A stretch of 42,794 nt of DNA from Candidatus Nealsoniibacteriota bacterium (GCA_016181985.1 JACOYG010000001.1:1-42794), one strand, 5' to 3'. Counted from the first letter of the stretch, positions 24,143 through 32,329 are shown. A program made the numbers and translations. The notes: generated by a model from the sequence alone, not told the origin.

Positions 24143-25252
24143 ATGCTGAAACTAGATATGGATATACTGGATTGGTTGAAAAATAAGGCAAAAAACATCA
24201 AAATAGGGGGTTTAATGGCAAAACATAGGGGATCTCTTAAGGACCCCTTCCTTTATTTAGGCATATCCGCCGTTGTTTTGTATGGCATATTTACCCTTCT
24301 TATTCCGTCAAACGAGGCCATTTCCCCGTTTTTTACCGAAACACAGAGTACATCCGGAGGCACTTTCATTACCTCCACGGAAAAAGTTAAAGAATCTCCG
24401 GACTTAAGCATAATTCAAAAAAACAGCTTAGCTGCTATTTCCCCTCCTATTATGGTTACGCCGCAAGTTTTGGGAGCCCTAGCCGGAGGAGAGACTTACG
24501 AATCGCAGAATAAAGAGGTGGTAGAATATATTGTTCAGCCGGGAGATACTATTGGGTCAATCGCGGATAAATTCAATATTTCAGTGGAAACCGTCCTTTC
24601 GGCGAACAACCTTAGCAAGAATTCACTTATTCAGATTGGCCAGAAATTGGTCATTTTGCCGGTATCGGGCGTAATTCATTACGTTAAAAAAGGCGATACT
24701 ATTTCAGAAATCGCCCAGACATACAAGGCGAAAATAGATGAAATCATAGCCTTTAACGATCTGTCGGGCGAGGGCGACATAGCAATCGGAGACATTTTAA
24801 TTATACCCAATGGCGTGATGCCTCCGCCGGTAGTTTATGCTCCAAAAGCTATCCCTATAGCCAACAGTTATTTCATTTGTCCCATCGGACAGCCGTGTCG
24901 GATCACTCAGGGGCTGCATTGGTATAACGCCATTGATTTTAGCCACGGCAAATGCGGGGAACCGATATATGCCGCGGCAGCAGGAGAAGTTTTGAAGGTA
25001 AAACTTACTAGTTCTACTTCTAAATTGGCTTTCAGCGGAGCAGGAAATCATATGACTATATTGCATCCGAATGGAGCGGTTACCTTTTATGGTCACTTGC
25101 AGGCAGCATTGGTAAATCCGGGCGATTATGTTTCACAGGGGCGAATGATCGCCACGGTGGGTGGACAACCTGGCACTCCCGGAGCCGGCAAATCAACGGG
25201 TTGCCACCTACACTTTGAAGTAATCGGCGCCAGGAATCCGTTTAGTAAATAA
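24143..25252 (+). CDS. LysM-containing M23 peptidoglycan endopeptidase
   Basis: The 369-residue protein has an N-terminal membrane segment (about 36-53) and a Ser/Thr-rich stretch. Two LysM domains follow (YIVQPGDTIGSIADKFNIS.. near 129-173 and HYVKKGDTISEIAQTYKAK.. near 178-222), then an M23 metallopeptidase domain with LHWYNAIDF, GNHMTILHPNG, FYGHLQ and the HLHFEV zinc ligand motif. It would cleave peptide bridges in murein. The start is uncertain: ATG codons at 24143, 24158 and 24215 are all possible, and a TATGCT -10-like box overlaps the first, favouring a later one. The downstream end is marked by a long inverted repeat. Confidence 0.9.
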   Translation: MLKLDMDILDWLKNKAKNIKIGGLMAKHRGSLKDPFLYLGISAVVLYGIFTLLIPSNEAISPFFTETQSTSGGTFITSTEKVKESPDLSIIQKNSLAAISPPIMVTPQVLGALAGGETYESQNKEVVEYIVQPGDTIGSIADKFNISVETVLSANNLSKNSLIQIGQKLVILPVSGVIHYVKKGDTISEIAQTYKAKIDEIIAFNDLSGEGDIAIGDILIIPNGVMPPPVVYAPKAIPIANSYFICPIGQPCRITQGLHWYNAIDFSHGKCGEPIYAAAAGEVLKVKLTSSTSKLAFSGAGNHMTILHPNGAVTFYGHLQAALVNPGDYVSQGRMIATVGGQPGTPGAGKSTGCHLHFEVIGARNPFSK

Positions 25253-25328
25253 AAATCAACGAATAGCGAATCGGTTACGAATATACGAATTCGTATATTC
25301 GCGATAAATTCGTTATTCGTTGATTTTT
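25251..25328. repeat. Nested palindrome between convergent M23 and DksA-like genes
   Basis: Outer arms of 15 bp (25251-25265 with 25314-25328) enclose a perfect 24-bp palindrome (25278-25301) built from CGAAT/ATTCG words. The outer arms end in A-run and T-run, so the structure can act as a bidirectional terminator. The repeated CGAAT words mark it as a further palindromic repeat family. Confidence 0.85.
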
Positions 25329-25695
25329 ATTTCTGGCACTTCATACAGAGACGGGCTGCCGGGTTCACCATAAGGCGTTTTTCGTCGATATCCTTGCCGC
25401 AATCCTCGCATTTTCCGTAATCTTTGGTACCGATCTTTTCTAGGGCAATATTAATATCTCTTAATTTCAGCTCCATGCTGTGCTCTACGGGCAGGCGCGT
25501 GCCATACTCTTCTACCTCGTCGGCCGCGCTTTCTAGGGCAGCTCCCCCGAATTCACCGTTGAATTTCGGGAACTTAGAATCCCAGTCCCCTTTCAGGTTG
25601 GGATCTTTATCGGCAAATGTTTTTAACTGTCCCTCCAGGGCAGCTTTTTCTTTTTCTAATTTATCCTTTAATTCTTCTAAGGTTTGTTTATTCAT
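25327..25695 (-). CDS. DksA/TraR-type C4 zinc-finger protein
   Basis: The 122-residue protein has an N-terminal coiled coil (TLEELKDKLEKEKAALEGQL). It then has the C4 zinc finger CEDCGKDIDEKRLMVNPAARLC ending MKCQK, typical of DksA/TraR proteins that bind the RNA polymerase secondary channel. I start at the ATG at 25695; the frame is open further upstream but runs through a terminator hairpin. No promoter lies between that terminator and the ATG, so expression seems to depend on read-through of the upstream small RNA. Confidence 0.88.
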   Translation of the reverse strand: MNKQTLEELKDKLEKEKAALEGQLKTFADKDPNLKGDWDSKFPKFNGEFGGAALESAADEVEEYGTRLPVEHSMELKLRDINIALEKIGTKDYGKCEDCGKDIDEKRLMVNPAARLCMKCQK

Positions 25696-25709
25696 ATTAT
25701 TTATTTTAT

Positions 25710-25846
25710 CAAACAAAAAAGGAGCTGGCAAGTCCACAATAAATTGATAAAGGAACTCAGCTCCTCTCTTTGATTCTTCGCGTTAGCTCAGAACCTTATC
25801 TTAGCCGAGTCTCGGCCGAGACCTAAGACTCCGCTGGGAATGTGCT
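25710..25846 (-). ncRNA. Terminated leader or small RNA upstream of the DksA-like gene
   Basis: A promoter at 25853-25881 would start a transcript near 25846. It contains a stem TCTTAG/CTAAGA around GTCTCGGCCGAGAC, a second stem GGTTCT/AGAATC, and ends in GGAGCTG (complement at 25758-25764) pairing with CAGCTCC (25721-25728), followed by six T. This is an intrinsic terminator. The DksA-like ATG lies just beyond. The region has no convincing ORF. It could be a free small RNA or a sensing attenuator; no known riboswitch motif was recognised. Confidence 0.65.
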
Positions 25847-25852
25847 ACTTCT

Positions 25853-25881
25853 ATTATCTCAAAAACAGAAAGTCGTGTCAA
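25853..25881 (-). promoter_or_regulatory. Promoter of the terminated leader RNA
   Basis: TTGACA (25876-25881) and GATAAT (25853-25858) on the minus strand with 17-base spacing. Two one-mismatch DnaA-box-like words lie just upstream (25888-25896 and 25899-25907). Confidence 0.75.
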
Positions 25882-25912
25882 CATGGCTTTTCCACAACTT
25901 ATCCCCACCGCC

Positions 25913-28285
25913 CTAATTGTTAAAGTAATTTTGTTTTAACCTAATAATCCTTAGTGTTGCTCTGTCAATTAATTCCTCGGATATTTTACCCGTACGGATT
26001 GATTCCTTAAGAATAGAAGCCGCATCAGCCCCCGATCTTAAATCGGAAAAAAGCAGTATATCAACCCCTGATTTAATCGGCATAGTCACGGCCTCTTTTA
26101 CGGAAAAATTAACAGAGAAAGCTTTTTGCGCTAAATCATCGGTGATTATAAGAGGGTTTTCTCCCAGCTTTTCTTTTAAAAAAGCGATGCCCTTTGATGA
26201 AAAGGCAACTGGCAAAGCAGAATCAATGGCTGGATAGATGACGCTAGCCAGCATAACAAGCTCCGGATTACTCTCCATGGCTTTTTGAAAATGAGCGATC
26301 GGCGGGATGCCGCTTAGAGTAGCCAGTTTCTCCTCGGGATTAAAAGAAATTCCGCTGTAACCCGGAAAGTGTTTTATCGCAGTTAAAATACCCGCTGTTT
26401 TTTGGCCGGAAATCAATGCTTTTGCTAAGACACCGGTTTTCTCCGAATCTTTTTGAAAAGATCGTCCATACAGAAAGTCTCCGGGATACGCTAAATCCAA
26501 AAGCGGCGATAAATTAAGATTAATTCCTAGCTTTTTTAATTCCCCGCCTCTTTCAAGCCCGACCTCGTAGGCCTGACTAGTGCTTTCTAATTCATATTGG
26601 CCGGTCTTTTCCTCGGTAAAGTCCATTCGCGATACCATTCCCCCCTCTTGGTCAATGGCTATGAAAAGCGGGAGGCCCGTTTCTGACAAAGAAATTTTTT
26701 GCACGCCCTGCAGCAATCTTTTGATTTGATCCGGGCTTTCAATATTTTTTTTGAATAAAATTATTCCTCCGGGCCGCGTTGTTTTGATAAAATTTTCAAT
26801 TTCCGGAGTTAAGGCTGTTCCGTTAATTCCGATTATGAGTAATTGTCCGATTTTTTGATCCAAAGTTAGCTGCCTTAAAATAAACTCAGCCCCGTCGTTG
26901 TGGCTGGGAACCGCTAAAGAGATTAATAGTTTGAACTTATCCCAGTCAAAATTCCACGGAGTGGTTTTACTTGGGGCAATATCCTTATACCCGAGAATAT
27001 TTTCTGCCGAGATGCCATATTTTTCTTTAAGAACTTTAACGAGCCAACTCAATGATTCGTATTGAGCGTCATTTGGGCTTTCCGATGCTTTATAAACGAG
27101 GCTTATGCCGATAGAAAAATTATTTACATTGCTCCTGCCATCGGGCATTCGGCCGGCTCCGGCATGATAAGCAATCGCGCTATCGGGGGCTAATTGGTAG
27201 ATGGCGCCATCACGGCCTATCAAGTAATGCGTGGCGACCTTAGCTGCTTGGTATAACTCTATAATGTTTTCTATGTTATAAGGGTCGCCATTTTCGTTAT
27301 TGCCGGAGTGGATGATGATTGCGTCAATACTTTTTAGCGTATCGGGCAGATAATAACCCACACTAAGAAGCCGTTGGACAATCACCGGTTGCTTTTTTAC
27401 TGTTTCTTGAGCAGCCGGCGGAGTTGCGGGGAGCGCTTCTCTGATTACGCTGGTGTCAGGCCTAATTACTAAATACCAGTACCAAAATGTGCCGACTGCG
27501 GCTAAAATTGCCAAAATAAAGAGAGAGGCAATTATCCTAACCCAAATTTTTTCGAAAATAGAAGATTTGCCGGGAAAATAACCGGTAATTTTCGGTACAG
27601 GAATGGCAGGTAATTTAACCTTGGGCAAGGAGATGGACGGCAGAGGAAATTTAAATGGTTTTTTGGCTTCCTCCTTCGCCCCGCTAAGCGGGGCTTCGGC
27701 GGGCAAGTCGGCTGGCCTTAGCGAGATCGGCGGTATCGGCACAATCGGCGGTTGGGGTATTTCAATCTTCGCCTGCGGGGCTTCAGTAGGCGGCATTACC
27801 GGTTGCGGCGCTGGCCTTTGATAGACTGGAGGAGGCGCTATTGGAGGCGTGTATGGTTTTTCCTCCACTGCCCGCCCCTCTGCTTTTGCTGAAACATTTT
27901 CCAAGAATTTTCTCCTGGTTTCCTCCTCTTTTGTTTGAGCTTCTTTTAATTGCGCTCTTAACGATTCCTTTTTTTCTTCTTCTATCTTGGCCGCCATAGA
28001 CGAGTCTGAGGCGGCAGAAGCGGCTCTGTCCATCCTCGCCCTTGCCAGCTCTTCCTCTTTTCTTTTTGCTTTCGCTTCCAGCTCCTCTCTTTCTTGCGCC
28101 GCTTGTTTGGACTCTTCCAGTCTTTCAGCTTCTTTGGCCGCCTCTTCCCCTGTTTTCAATTGGGCTACTTTTTCTCTTACTGTTTCTGATTCTTGCTCTC
28201 GAAGACGGGCTATGTCTTTTTCCATAGTCCTAATTTCGTCTCTTTTGAGATATTGTGATTTTTGATTAGTTGTTTCCTCTGGCAT
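25913..28285 (-). CDS. Membrane-anchored amidase-NagZ fusion (N-acetylmuramoyl-L-alanine amidase plus GH3 beta-N-acetylhexosaminidase)
   Basis: The 790-residue protein has a Glu/Lys-rich coiled coil (about 1-130), a Pro-rich linker (140-230), and one membrane helix (SLFILAILAAVGTFWYWYLV). An amidase_2 domain follows (AIIIHSGNNENG, ATHYLIGRDGAIYQLAPD, AYHAGAG, NNFSIGISLV), then a GH3 domain (LTLDQKIGQLLIIG, FIAIDQEGGMVSRM, AIKHFPGYSG, IITDDLAQKAF with the nucleophile Asp). These activities normally reside in separate proteins of murein turnover; here both would act outside the membrane. A GC palindrome (27678-27694) encodes part of the linker. The start overlaps pnp by 20 bases. Confidence 0.88.
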   Translation of the reverse strand: MPEETTNQKSQYLKRDEIRTMEKDIARLREQESETVREKVAQLKTGEEAAKEAERLEESKQAAQEREELEAKAKRKEEELARARMDRAASAASDSSMAAKIEEEKKESLRAQLKEAQTKEEETRRKFLENVSAKAEGRAVEEKPYTPPIAPPPVYQRPAPQPVMPPTEAPQAKIEIPQPPIVPIPPISLRPADLPAEAPLSGAKEEAKKPFKFPLPSISLPKVKLPAIPVPKITGYFPGKSSIFEKIWVRIIASLFILAILAAVGTFWYWYLVIRPDTSVIREALPATPPAAQETVKKQPVIVQRLLSVGYYLPDTLKSIDAIIIHSGNNENGDPYNIENIIELYQAAKVATHYLIGRDGAIYQLAPDSAIAYHAGAGRMPDGRSNVNNFSIGISLVYKASESPNDAQYESLSWLVKVLKEKYGISAENILGYKDIAPSKTTPWNFDWDKFKLLISLAVPSHNDGAEFILRQLTLDQKIGQLLIIGINGTALTPEIENFIKTTRPGGIILFKKNIESPDQIKRLLQGVQKISLSETGLPLFIAIDQEGGMVSRMDFTEEKTGQYELESTSQAYEVGLERGGELKKLGINLNLSPLLDLAYPGDFLYGRSFQKDSEKTGVLAKALISGQKTAGILTAIKHFPGYSGISFNPEEKLATLSGIPPIAHFQKAMESNPELVMLASVIYPAIDSALPVAFSSKGIAFLKEKLGENPLIITDDLAQKAFSVNFSVKEAVTMPIKSGVDILLFSDLRSGADAASILKESIRTGKISEELIDRATLRIIRLKQNYFNN
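27678..27694. repeat. GC palindrome inside the amidase-NagZ linker
   Basis: GCCCCGC TAA GCGGGGC has perfect 7-bp arms and encodes part of the residues PAEAPLSGAKEE in the Pro-rich linker. Confidence 0.7.
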
Positions 28286-30356
28286 TGACCTCTTTCATTG
28301 ATAAATTGATCCTGCCCTGGTCGTCAATTTCAATAACTTTTACCGGAACAATGTCCCCTATTTTTACTATGTCTTCAACTTTCTCAACGCGATAAGGCGC
28401 CAATTGAGAAATATGGACCAGGCCCTCTTGCCCGGGAAGAATTTCCACGAAAGCTCCAAAATTCATAATTCTTTTAACTTTTCCTTGAAAGGTTTCGCCC
28501 ACCTTAACTTCCCTGGTGATATCGCTGATCCATTCCAGGGCTTTTTTAGCGGCCTCCTCCTTTTCCGCAGTGATGAATATTTTGCCCGAGTCCTCAATGT
28601 CGATGGCAACCTCGCATTTATCGATTATTTCATTGATAATTTTGCCGCCAGGCCCTATTACTTCTCTGATTTTTTCGGGTTTAATTTGTATGGTGTAGAT
28701 TCTGGGAGCCCATGGCGATAATTCCGGTCTGGGTTTAGGCAAAACTTTATCTATTTTTTCCAAAATTTGCAGTCTTACTTTTTTAGCCAAATTTAAGGCA
28801 TCTTTCATGATGCTTTCGTTTATTCCCTCTATCTTAACGTCCATCTGAATAGCGGTAATGCCGTTTTTTGTGCCGGCTATTTTAAAATCCATGTCTCCGT
28901 GATGATCCTCGGGGCCCTGGATATCGGCTAATACTTTGTATTTGCCGGATTCATCGGTCATCAAACCCATGGCGATTCCGGCTGCTGCCGACTTGATCGG
29001 CACTCCGGCATCCATCAAGGCCAAAGAAGCGGCTGAAACCGAGGCCATGGATGAAGAGCCGTTTGAAGATAAAATTTCAGTTACCGTTCTCATGGTGTAC
29101 GGGAAATCATCAAAATTGGGCACTAAAGAAAAAAGAGCTTTTTCTGCCAGCATGCCATGGCCGATTTCCCGGCGTCCGGGCCCCCTCATCGGCTTAACTT
29201 CGCCGGAAGAATAAGGTGGAAAATTATAGTGATGCATGAATCTCTTTTTTCCCCTTATTTCCATGCCGTCTAAAAGCCTTACATCGGAAGGCGCTCCCAA
29301 GGTTAGGATAGAAAGGGCCTTGGTCTGTCCCCTCATAAAAAGGCCGGAGCCGTGCGTTCTCGGCAAAAGGCCGACCTCAACCTCAATCGGTCTTATTTCG
29401 TCGAGTTTTCTGCCGTCGGGCCTCTTGTCTTTTTTCAAAATATTTTCGTGAATTAACCTGTTTATTTCCTCATCGAAGATTTTTTTAACCGAAGATTGCT
29501 TTCCGGGGTATTTTTCTTCAATATGCAAAAGCAATTCTTCTTTCAGCGAATCAACTTTCTCTATTTGATTTTTATCCGGGTAAAGAGCTTTTTCTAGCCT
29601 GTCGCCGATAAATTTCATTGCTTCGTTTTCCAATTCTTTGTCTTCCGGCGCTTCTTTAATGGCGATTTTTTCTTTGCCGGTTTTTTTAATGATTTCTTTT
29701 TGAAAATCAAGAAGTTTTTTGGAATATTGTTTGGCGAACTGCCAGGCCTCGAGCATGGTTTCTTCGCCTTTTTCCGCCCCCTCCATTTCAATCATGTTTA
29801 TAATATCGGGATCCGTGCCGGCAAAAAGTAAATCAAACTGGCCGTTGCCTCTTTCTTCGTAAGTCGGATTTAGTATAAATTTATTGTCGATTTGGCCGAT
29901 TCTTAAAACACTTAAGGGGCCCTGCCAAGGAATGTCGGAGATGGAAAGAGCGATTGATGCGGCCAGCAAACCTATTGCGTCGGGGTCGTTTTGCCCGTCC
30001 CACGAAAGGCAGGTGATAACTACCTGTATTTCTTTGCGCAGATTTTTGGGAAACCTCGGCCTGATGGCCCTGTCAATTGCTCTGGCGGTGAGTACGGCCT
30101 CATCCGAGGGCCGGCCTTCCCTTCTCATGAAGCGCGAGCCGAGAATTTTTCCAGCGGCATAGTATCTTTCTTCGTATTCCACCGTTAAAGGGAAAAAATC
30201 CTGTTCCATTTTCTTGTCAGCCATGACGGCCGTGGCTAAAACCACCGTATCGCCGTACCTGACAAAAACCGAACCGTTGGCTTTTTCGGCCAAGTTATTT
30301 ACATCAACAATAATATCCCTGCCGCCAAGTTCTAGTTTAAAAGTTTCTTTAGGCAT
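28266..30356 (-). CDS. pnp: Polyribonucleotide nucleotidyltransferase (PNPase)
   Basis: The 696-residue protein has two RNase PH domains (N-terminal VFVRYGDTVVLATAVM and FFPLTVEYEERYYAAGKI; second with RTHGSGLFMRGQTKALS and GPGRREIGHGMLAE). A KH domain (REVIGPGGKIINEI) and an S1 domain (GAFVEILPGQEGLVHIS) follow. It degrades RNA 3' to 5' using phosphate. Domain order and length are normal. It follows rpsO and a NYN gene in the same direction with one-base overlaps, so rpsO, the NYN gene, pnp and the amidase-NagZ fusion probably form one transcript. Confidence 0.97.
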   Translation of the reverse strand: MPKETFKLELGGRDIIVDVNNLAEKANGSVFVRYGDTVVLATAVMADKKMEQDFFPLTVEYEERYYAAGKILGSRFMRREGRPSDEAVLTARAIDRAIRPRFPKNLRKEIQVVITCLSWDGQNDPDAIGLLAASIALSISDIPWQGPLSVLRIGQIDNKFILNPTYEERGNGQFDLLFAGTDPDIINMIEMEGAEKGEETMLEAWQFAKQYSKKLLDFQKEIIKKTGKEKIAIKEAPEDKELENEAMKFIGDRLEKALYPDKNQIEKVDSLKEELLLHIEEKYPGKQSSVKKIFDEEINRLIHENILKKDKRPDGRKLDEIRPIEVEVGLLPRTHGSGLFMRGQTKALSILTLGAPSDVRLLDGMEIRGKKRFMHHYNFPPYSSGEVKPMRGPGRREIGHGMLAEKALFSLVPNFDDFPYTMRTVTEILSSNGSSSMASVSAASLALMDAGVPIKSAAAGIAMGLMTDESGKYKVLADIQGPEDHHGDMDFKIAGTKNGITAIQMDVKIEGINESIMKDALNLAKKVRLQILEKIDKVLPKPRPELSPWAPRIYTIQIKPEKIREVIGPGGKIINEIIDKCEVAIDIEDSGKIFITAEKEEAAKKALEWISDITREVKVGETFQGKVKRIMNFGAFVEILPGQEGLVHISQLAPYRVEKVEDIVKIGDIVPVKVIEIDDQGRINLSMKEVNARGNN

Positions 30357-30856
30357 TATTTTTTTAATAAATAAATTTCAGGGGATTCTCCCAAGTCAAT
30401 AAACTCATCGGCTACCTCTCTTAATTTACTGGAGGCCGATTTGCCAAAGGCCATTACCTCGACCCTGATCCCCTGATTTTTTAAGTATTCAACCAGCTGA
30501 ATAAAGTCGCCATCTCCCGAAACCAAAACAATAACATCCGCCTTATTGGCGCATTTGATGGCGTCAACGGAAATTCCCACATCCCAATCGGCTTTCTTCA
30601 TGCCGCCGTAAAACTCCTGCAGATCCCTAACTCTAGTTTCCATGCCCAGCTTAATCAAGGCGTCAAAAAACGGCTTTTCTTCGCCGGTTTTAGTTCTAAC
30701 TACATAGGCAAAAGCTCTGATTAACCGCCTTTCCGAAACCGCTGATTTTAAAATTTCAGCGAAGTTAGCCTTCGCCCGATAGAGATTTTTGGCGGAATGA
30801 TACATATTCTGCACGTCGATCAGAACCACCACTCTTTGTTCTTTAGGTTTGAGCAT
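30356..30856 (-). CDS. NYN-domain (LabA/PIN-like) nuclease family protein
   Basis: The 166-residue protein has VVVLIDVQNMYHSAKN, DWDVGISVDAIKCA and VIVLVSGDGDFIQLVEYL, the acidic-residue motifs of the NYN/LabA PIN-like fold. These proteins are putative metal-dependent ribonucleases. It is encoded between rpsO and pnp with one-base overlaps at both ends, which suggests an RNA processing role tied to PNPase. Catalytic Asp residues appear intact. The substrate is unknown. Confidence 0.9.
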   Translation of the reverse strand: MLKPKEQRVVVLIDVQNMYHSAKNLYRAKANFAEILKSAVSERRLIRAFAYVVRTKTGEEKPFFDALIKLGMETRVRDLQEFYGGMKKADWDVGISVDAIKCANKADVIVLVSGDGDFIQLVEYLKNQGIRVEVMAFGKSASSKLREVADEFIDLGESPEIYLLKK

Positions 30857-31122
30857 TACTTTTTTACGCCGATTTTTTTAATAGTGCTGTTGTATTTTCT
30901 GGTATCCGCTTCTTTTAAATAGTTCAGCAATTTTTTTCTTTTAGACACCATTTTTAAAAGCCCGCGCCTGGAATGGACGTCCTTTTTGTGTTTTTTTAAA
31001 TGAGAAAGCAGCCTTTTGATTTCTTCGGTCAATAAAGCGATTTGCACTTCTTCAGATCCGGTATCCTTTTCGTGCCTCTTAAAATCCTCTATAACTTTTG
31101 TTTTTTCTTTTGTTGTGAGCAT
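30856..31122 (-). CDS. rpsO: Small ribosomal subunit protein uS15
   Basis: The 88-residue protein has the S15 pattern DTGSEEVQIALLTEEIKRL, HLKKHKKDVHSRRGLLKMVSKRKKLLNYL. It binds 16S rRNA early in assembly. The gene order rpsO-pnp is conserved in many bacteria and here contains an extra NYN gene in between. A hairpin with 10-bp arms lies in the upstream leader (31142-31169). Confidence 0.97.
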   Translation of the reverse strand: MLTTKEKTKVIEDFKRHEKDTGSEEVQIALLTEEIKRLLSHLKKHKKDVHSRRGLLKMVSKRKKLLNYLKEADTRKYNSTIKKIGVKK

Positions 31123-31141
31123 ATATATTAATATCTTAGCA

Positions 31142-31169
31142 CATAAATTTTATTATTGCAAAATTTATG
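31142..31169. promoter_or_regulatory. Hairpin in the tRNA-Lys / rpsO intergenic region
   Basis: Perfect 10-bp arms CATAAATTTT (31142-31151) and AAAATTTATG (31160-31169) with an 8-nt loop. It lies after tRNA-Lys and before rpsO on the minus strand. There is no T-run, so it may be an rpsO leader or processing element instead of a terminator. Confidence 0.4.
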
Positions 31170-31174
31170 ATTTG

Positions 31175-31247
31175 TGCCCCCAGCAGGGCTCGAACCTGCA
31201 ACCTTCTCGTTAAGAGCGAGCTGCTCTACCAGTTGAGCTATGGAGGC
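31175..31247 (-). tRNA. tRNA-Lys (anticodon CUU)
   Basis: On the minus strand the acceptor GCCTCCA pairs with TGGGGGC, the D-arm is GCTC/GAGC, the anticodon loop CTCTTAA gives CUU, and the T-loop TTCGAGC is canonical. CCA is not encoded. It starts 5 bases after the stop of the VirB2-like gene on the same strand, so the tRNA may be processed from that message. Confidence 0.95.
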
Positions 31248-31252
31248 CCTTC

Positions 31253-31681
31253 TTACGGAGTTTTGCACTGAATATTATACCATTTCCAGCCATTCCCCAA
31301 TTCAACAACCCCGATTTTATCAAACACGGTGTTAACAATAACCCAAGCGGCAAAAATAATCAAGAGGCCGACAACAGCCGCAGTGATTACCCCCTTAGCT
31401 TTGTTAAAAGCATCGGCTTTTGCTCCGGCAAAAAGCAGCAACACCCCGCCGATTATAAACATCAGAGACGCCACGGTCGGAACCACCCAAGTGAATATCC
31501 ACTCAAGGAGATTGCTACCCATCACAAAAATATCGCAGAACTCGCAAGGCACATAACCTAATGTTGCATCTATGCGGTTAGCCGGTTCAACAATCCCCGG
31601 TCCGCAGGTCACTAAGGCTGCTTGGACTTGGCTAATTCCCAAAAATAAAAACAAAAAAATTACTAAAAATATTTTTTTCAT
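31253..31681 (-). CDS. VirB2/TrbC-like pilin protein
   Basis: The 142-residue protein has a signal peptide (residues 2-21), a short Cys-containing ectodomain (CGPGIVEPANR, CEFCD) and two long hydrophobic helices (about 52-80 and 92-115). These flank AGAKADAFNKAKGVIT, the hallmark topology of VirB2/TrbC pilins. It resembles the C-terminal parts of the two large surface proteins in the 17-23 kb cluster. Its start shares one base with the stop of a 50-residue gene. It is a separate locus from the main secretion cluster. Confidence 0.8.
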   Translation of the reverse strand: MKKIFLVIFLFLFLGISQVQAALVTCGPGIVEPANRIDATLGYVPCEFCDIFVMGSNLLEWIFTWVVPTVASLMFIIGGVLLLFAGAKADAFNKAKGVITAAVVGLLIIFAAWVIVNTVFDKIGVVELGNGWKWYNIQCKTP

Positions 31682-31833
31682 TATTTTATTATACCATGTT
31701 TAATTTTTTGCTTGTTTTTGAATATTTTCCAAAATTCAATGGCTCTTTTCAGCCAAAGCATTCTTTGATAAGGGGTAGTATTTTCAAAAATATAAATTAA
31801 ATTTTCGTCCACGTATTTATCGCTTTTTTTCAT
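31681..31833 (-). CDS. Small protein (50 residues) between nucleotidyltransferase and VirB2-like gene
   Basis: The frame encodes MKKSDKYVDENLIYIFENTT.. with QRMLWLKRAIEFWKIFKNKQ, a basic, probably helical protein. Translational coupling is tight on both sides: the ATG lies 17 bases inside the nucleotidyltransferase gene, and the TAA shares one base with the next ATG. I do not recognise a family. The pairing with a nucleotidyltransferase recalls two-gene modules such as MNT/HEPN, but the protein is too short for a HEPN domain. Confidence 0.65.
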   Translation of the reverse strand: MKKSDKYVDENLIYIFENTTPYQRMLWLKRAIEFWKIFKNKQKIKHGIIK

Positions 31834-32329
31834 TTTGTTTAATTTTTTTAAGATTTTCTACATCAATAATGTCTTTGGGCCTGGCTAATGCCGCCTTCAT
31901 TTTTATCAGGTCATTCATGAAAATCAGAGGTATTTTCAAGCGCCCGGCTTTAATAAACTTTTTTCTTTTTAAGATCTGCGAGACATTGGGCAAGTTTACG
32001 CCGACGTCCACGGTTTTGAAGGCATCTTTCGGATCATAAAAAGACATTACTTTCATGTTTTTTTCCTTCGCCAGCCTTGCCAATGTTTCTTTTCGAATAA
32101 ATTCGTTTTTTTTGATGGGAACCCTCGTTTTGTATCCTAATTTTAGCAGGACATCGTAAAGTTTTTCTAGGTTTTTCTCATCTAAAGATACTATTAAATC
32201 TAAATCAATAGTTAATCTTGCGAAACCAAACATAACTACCGCCGATCCCCCGCAGACGACATAATCAACCCTCGCTTTATTCAAAGCCCTGTAAACCTCT
32301 TCGTAAGGAATTTCTTCCCGACTTCTCAT
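31817..32329 (-). CDS. Nucleotidyltransferase-fold protein (AbiEii / DUF6036-like)
   Basis: The 170-residue protein has the nucleotidyltransferase motif VCGGSAVVMFGFARLTIDLDLIVS, that is GGSAV..G..R.T.DLDL with two acidic residues. It also has a later acidic segment VDVGVNLP. This pattern fits small stand-alone NTases of the AbiEii or DUF6036 type, some of which are toxins or tRNA-modifying enzymes. It heads a three-gene run with a 50-residue protein and a VirB2-like pilin. Function in this context is not known. Confidence 0.75.
   Translation of the reverse strand: MRSREEIPYEEVYRALNKARVDYVVCGGSAVVMFGFARLTIDLDLIVSLDEKNLEKLYDVLLKLGYKTRVPIKKNEFIRKETLARLAKEKNMKVMSFYDPKDAFKTVDVGVNLPNVSQILKRKKFIKAGRLKIPLIFMNDLIKMKAALARPKDIIDVENLKKIKQNEKKR

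Noticed and set aside
27603..28265. Plus-strand Ala/Ser/Leu-rich frames opposite the amidase-NagZ coiled coil
   Set aside because: They mirror the Glu/Lys-rich coding strand, which is clearly the real gene.
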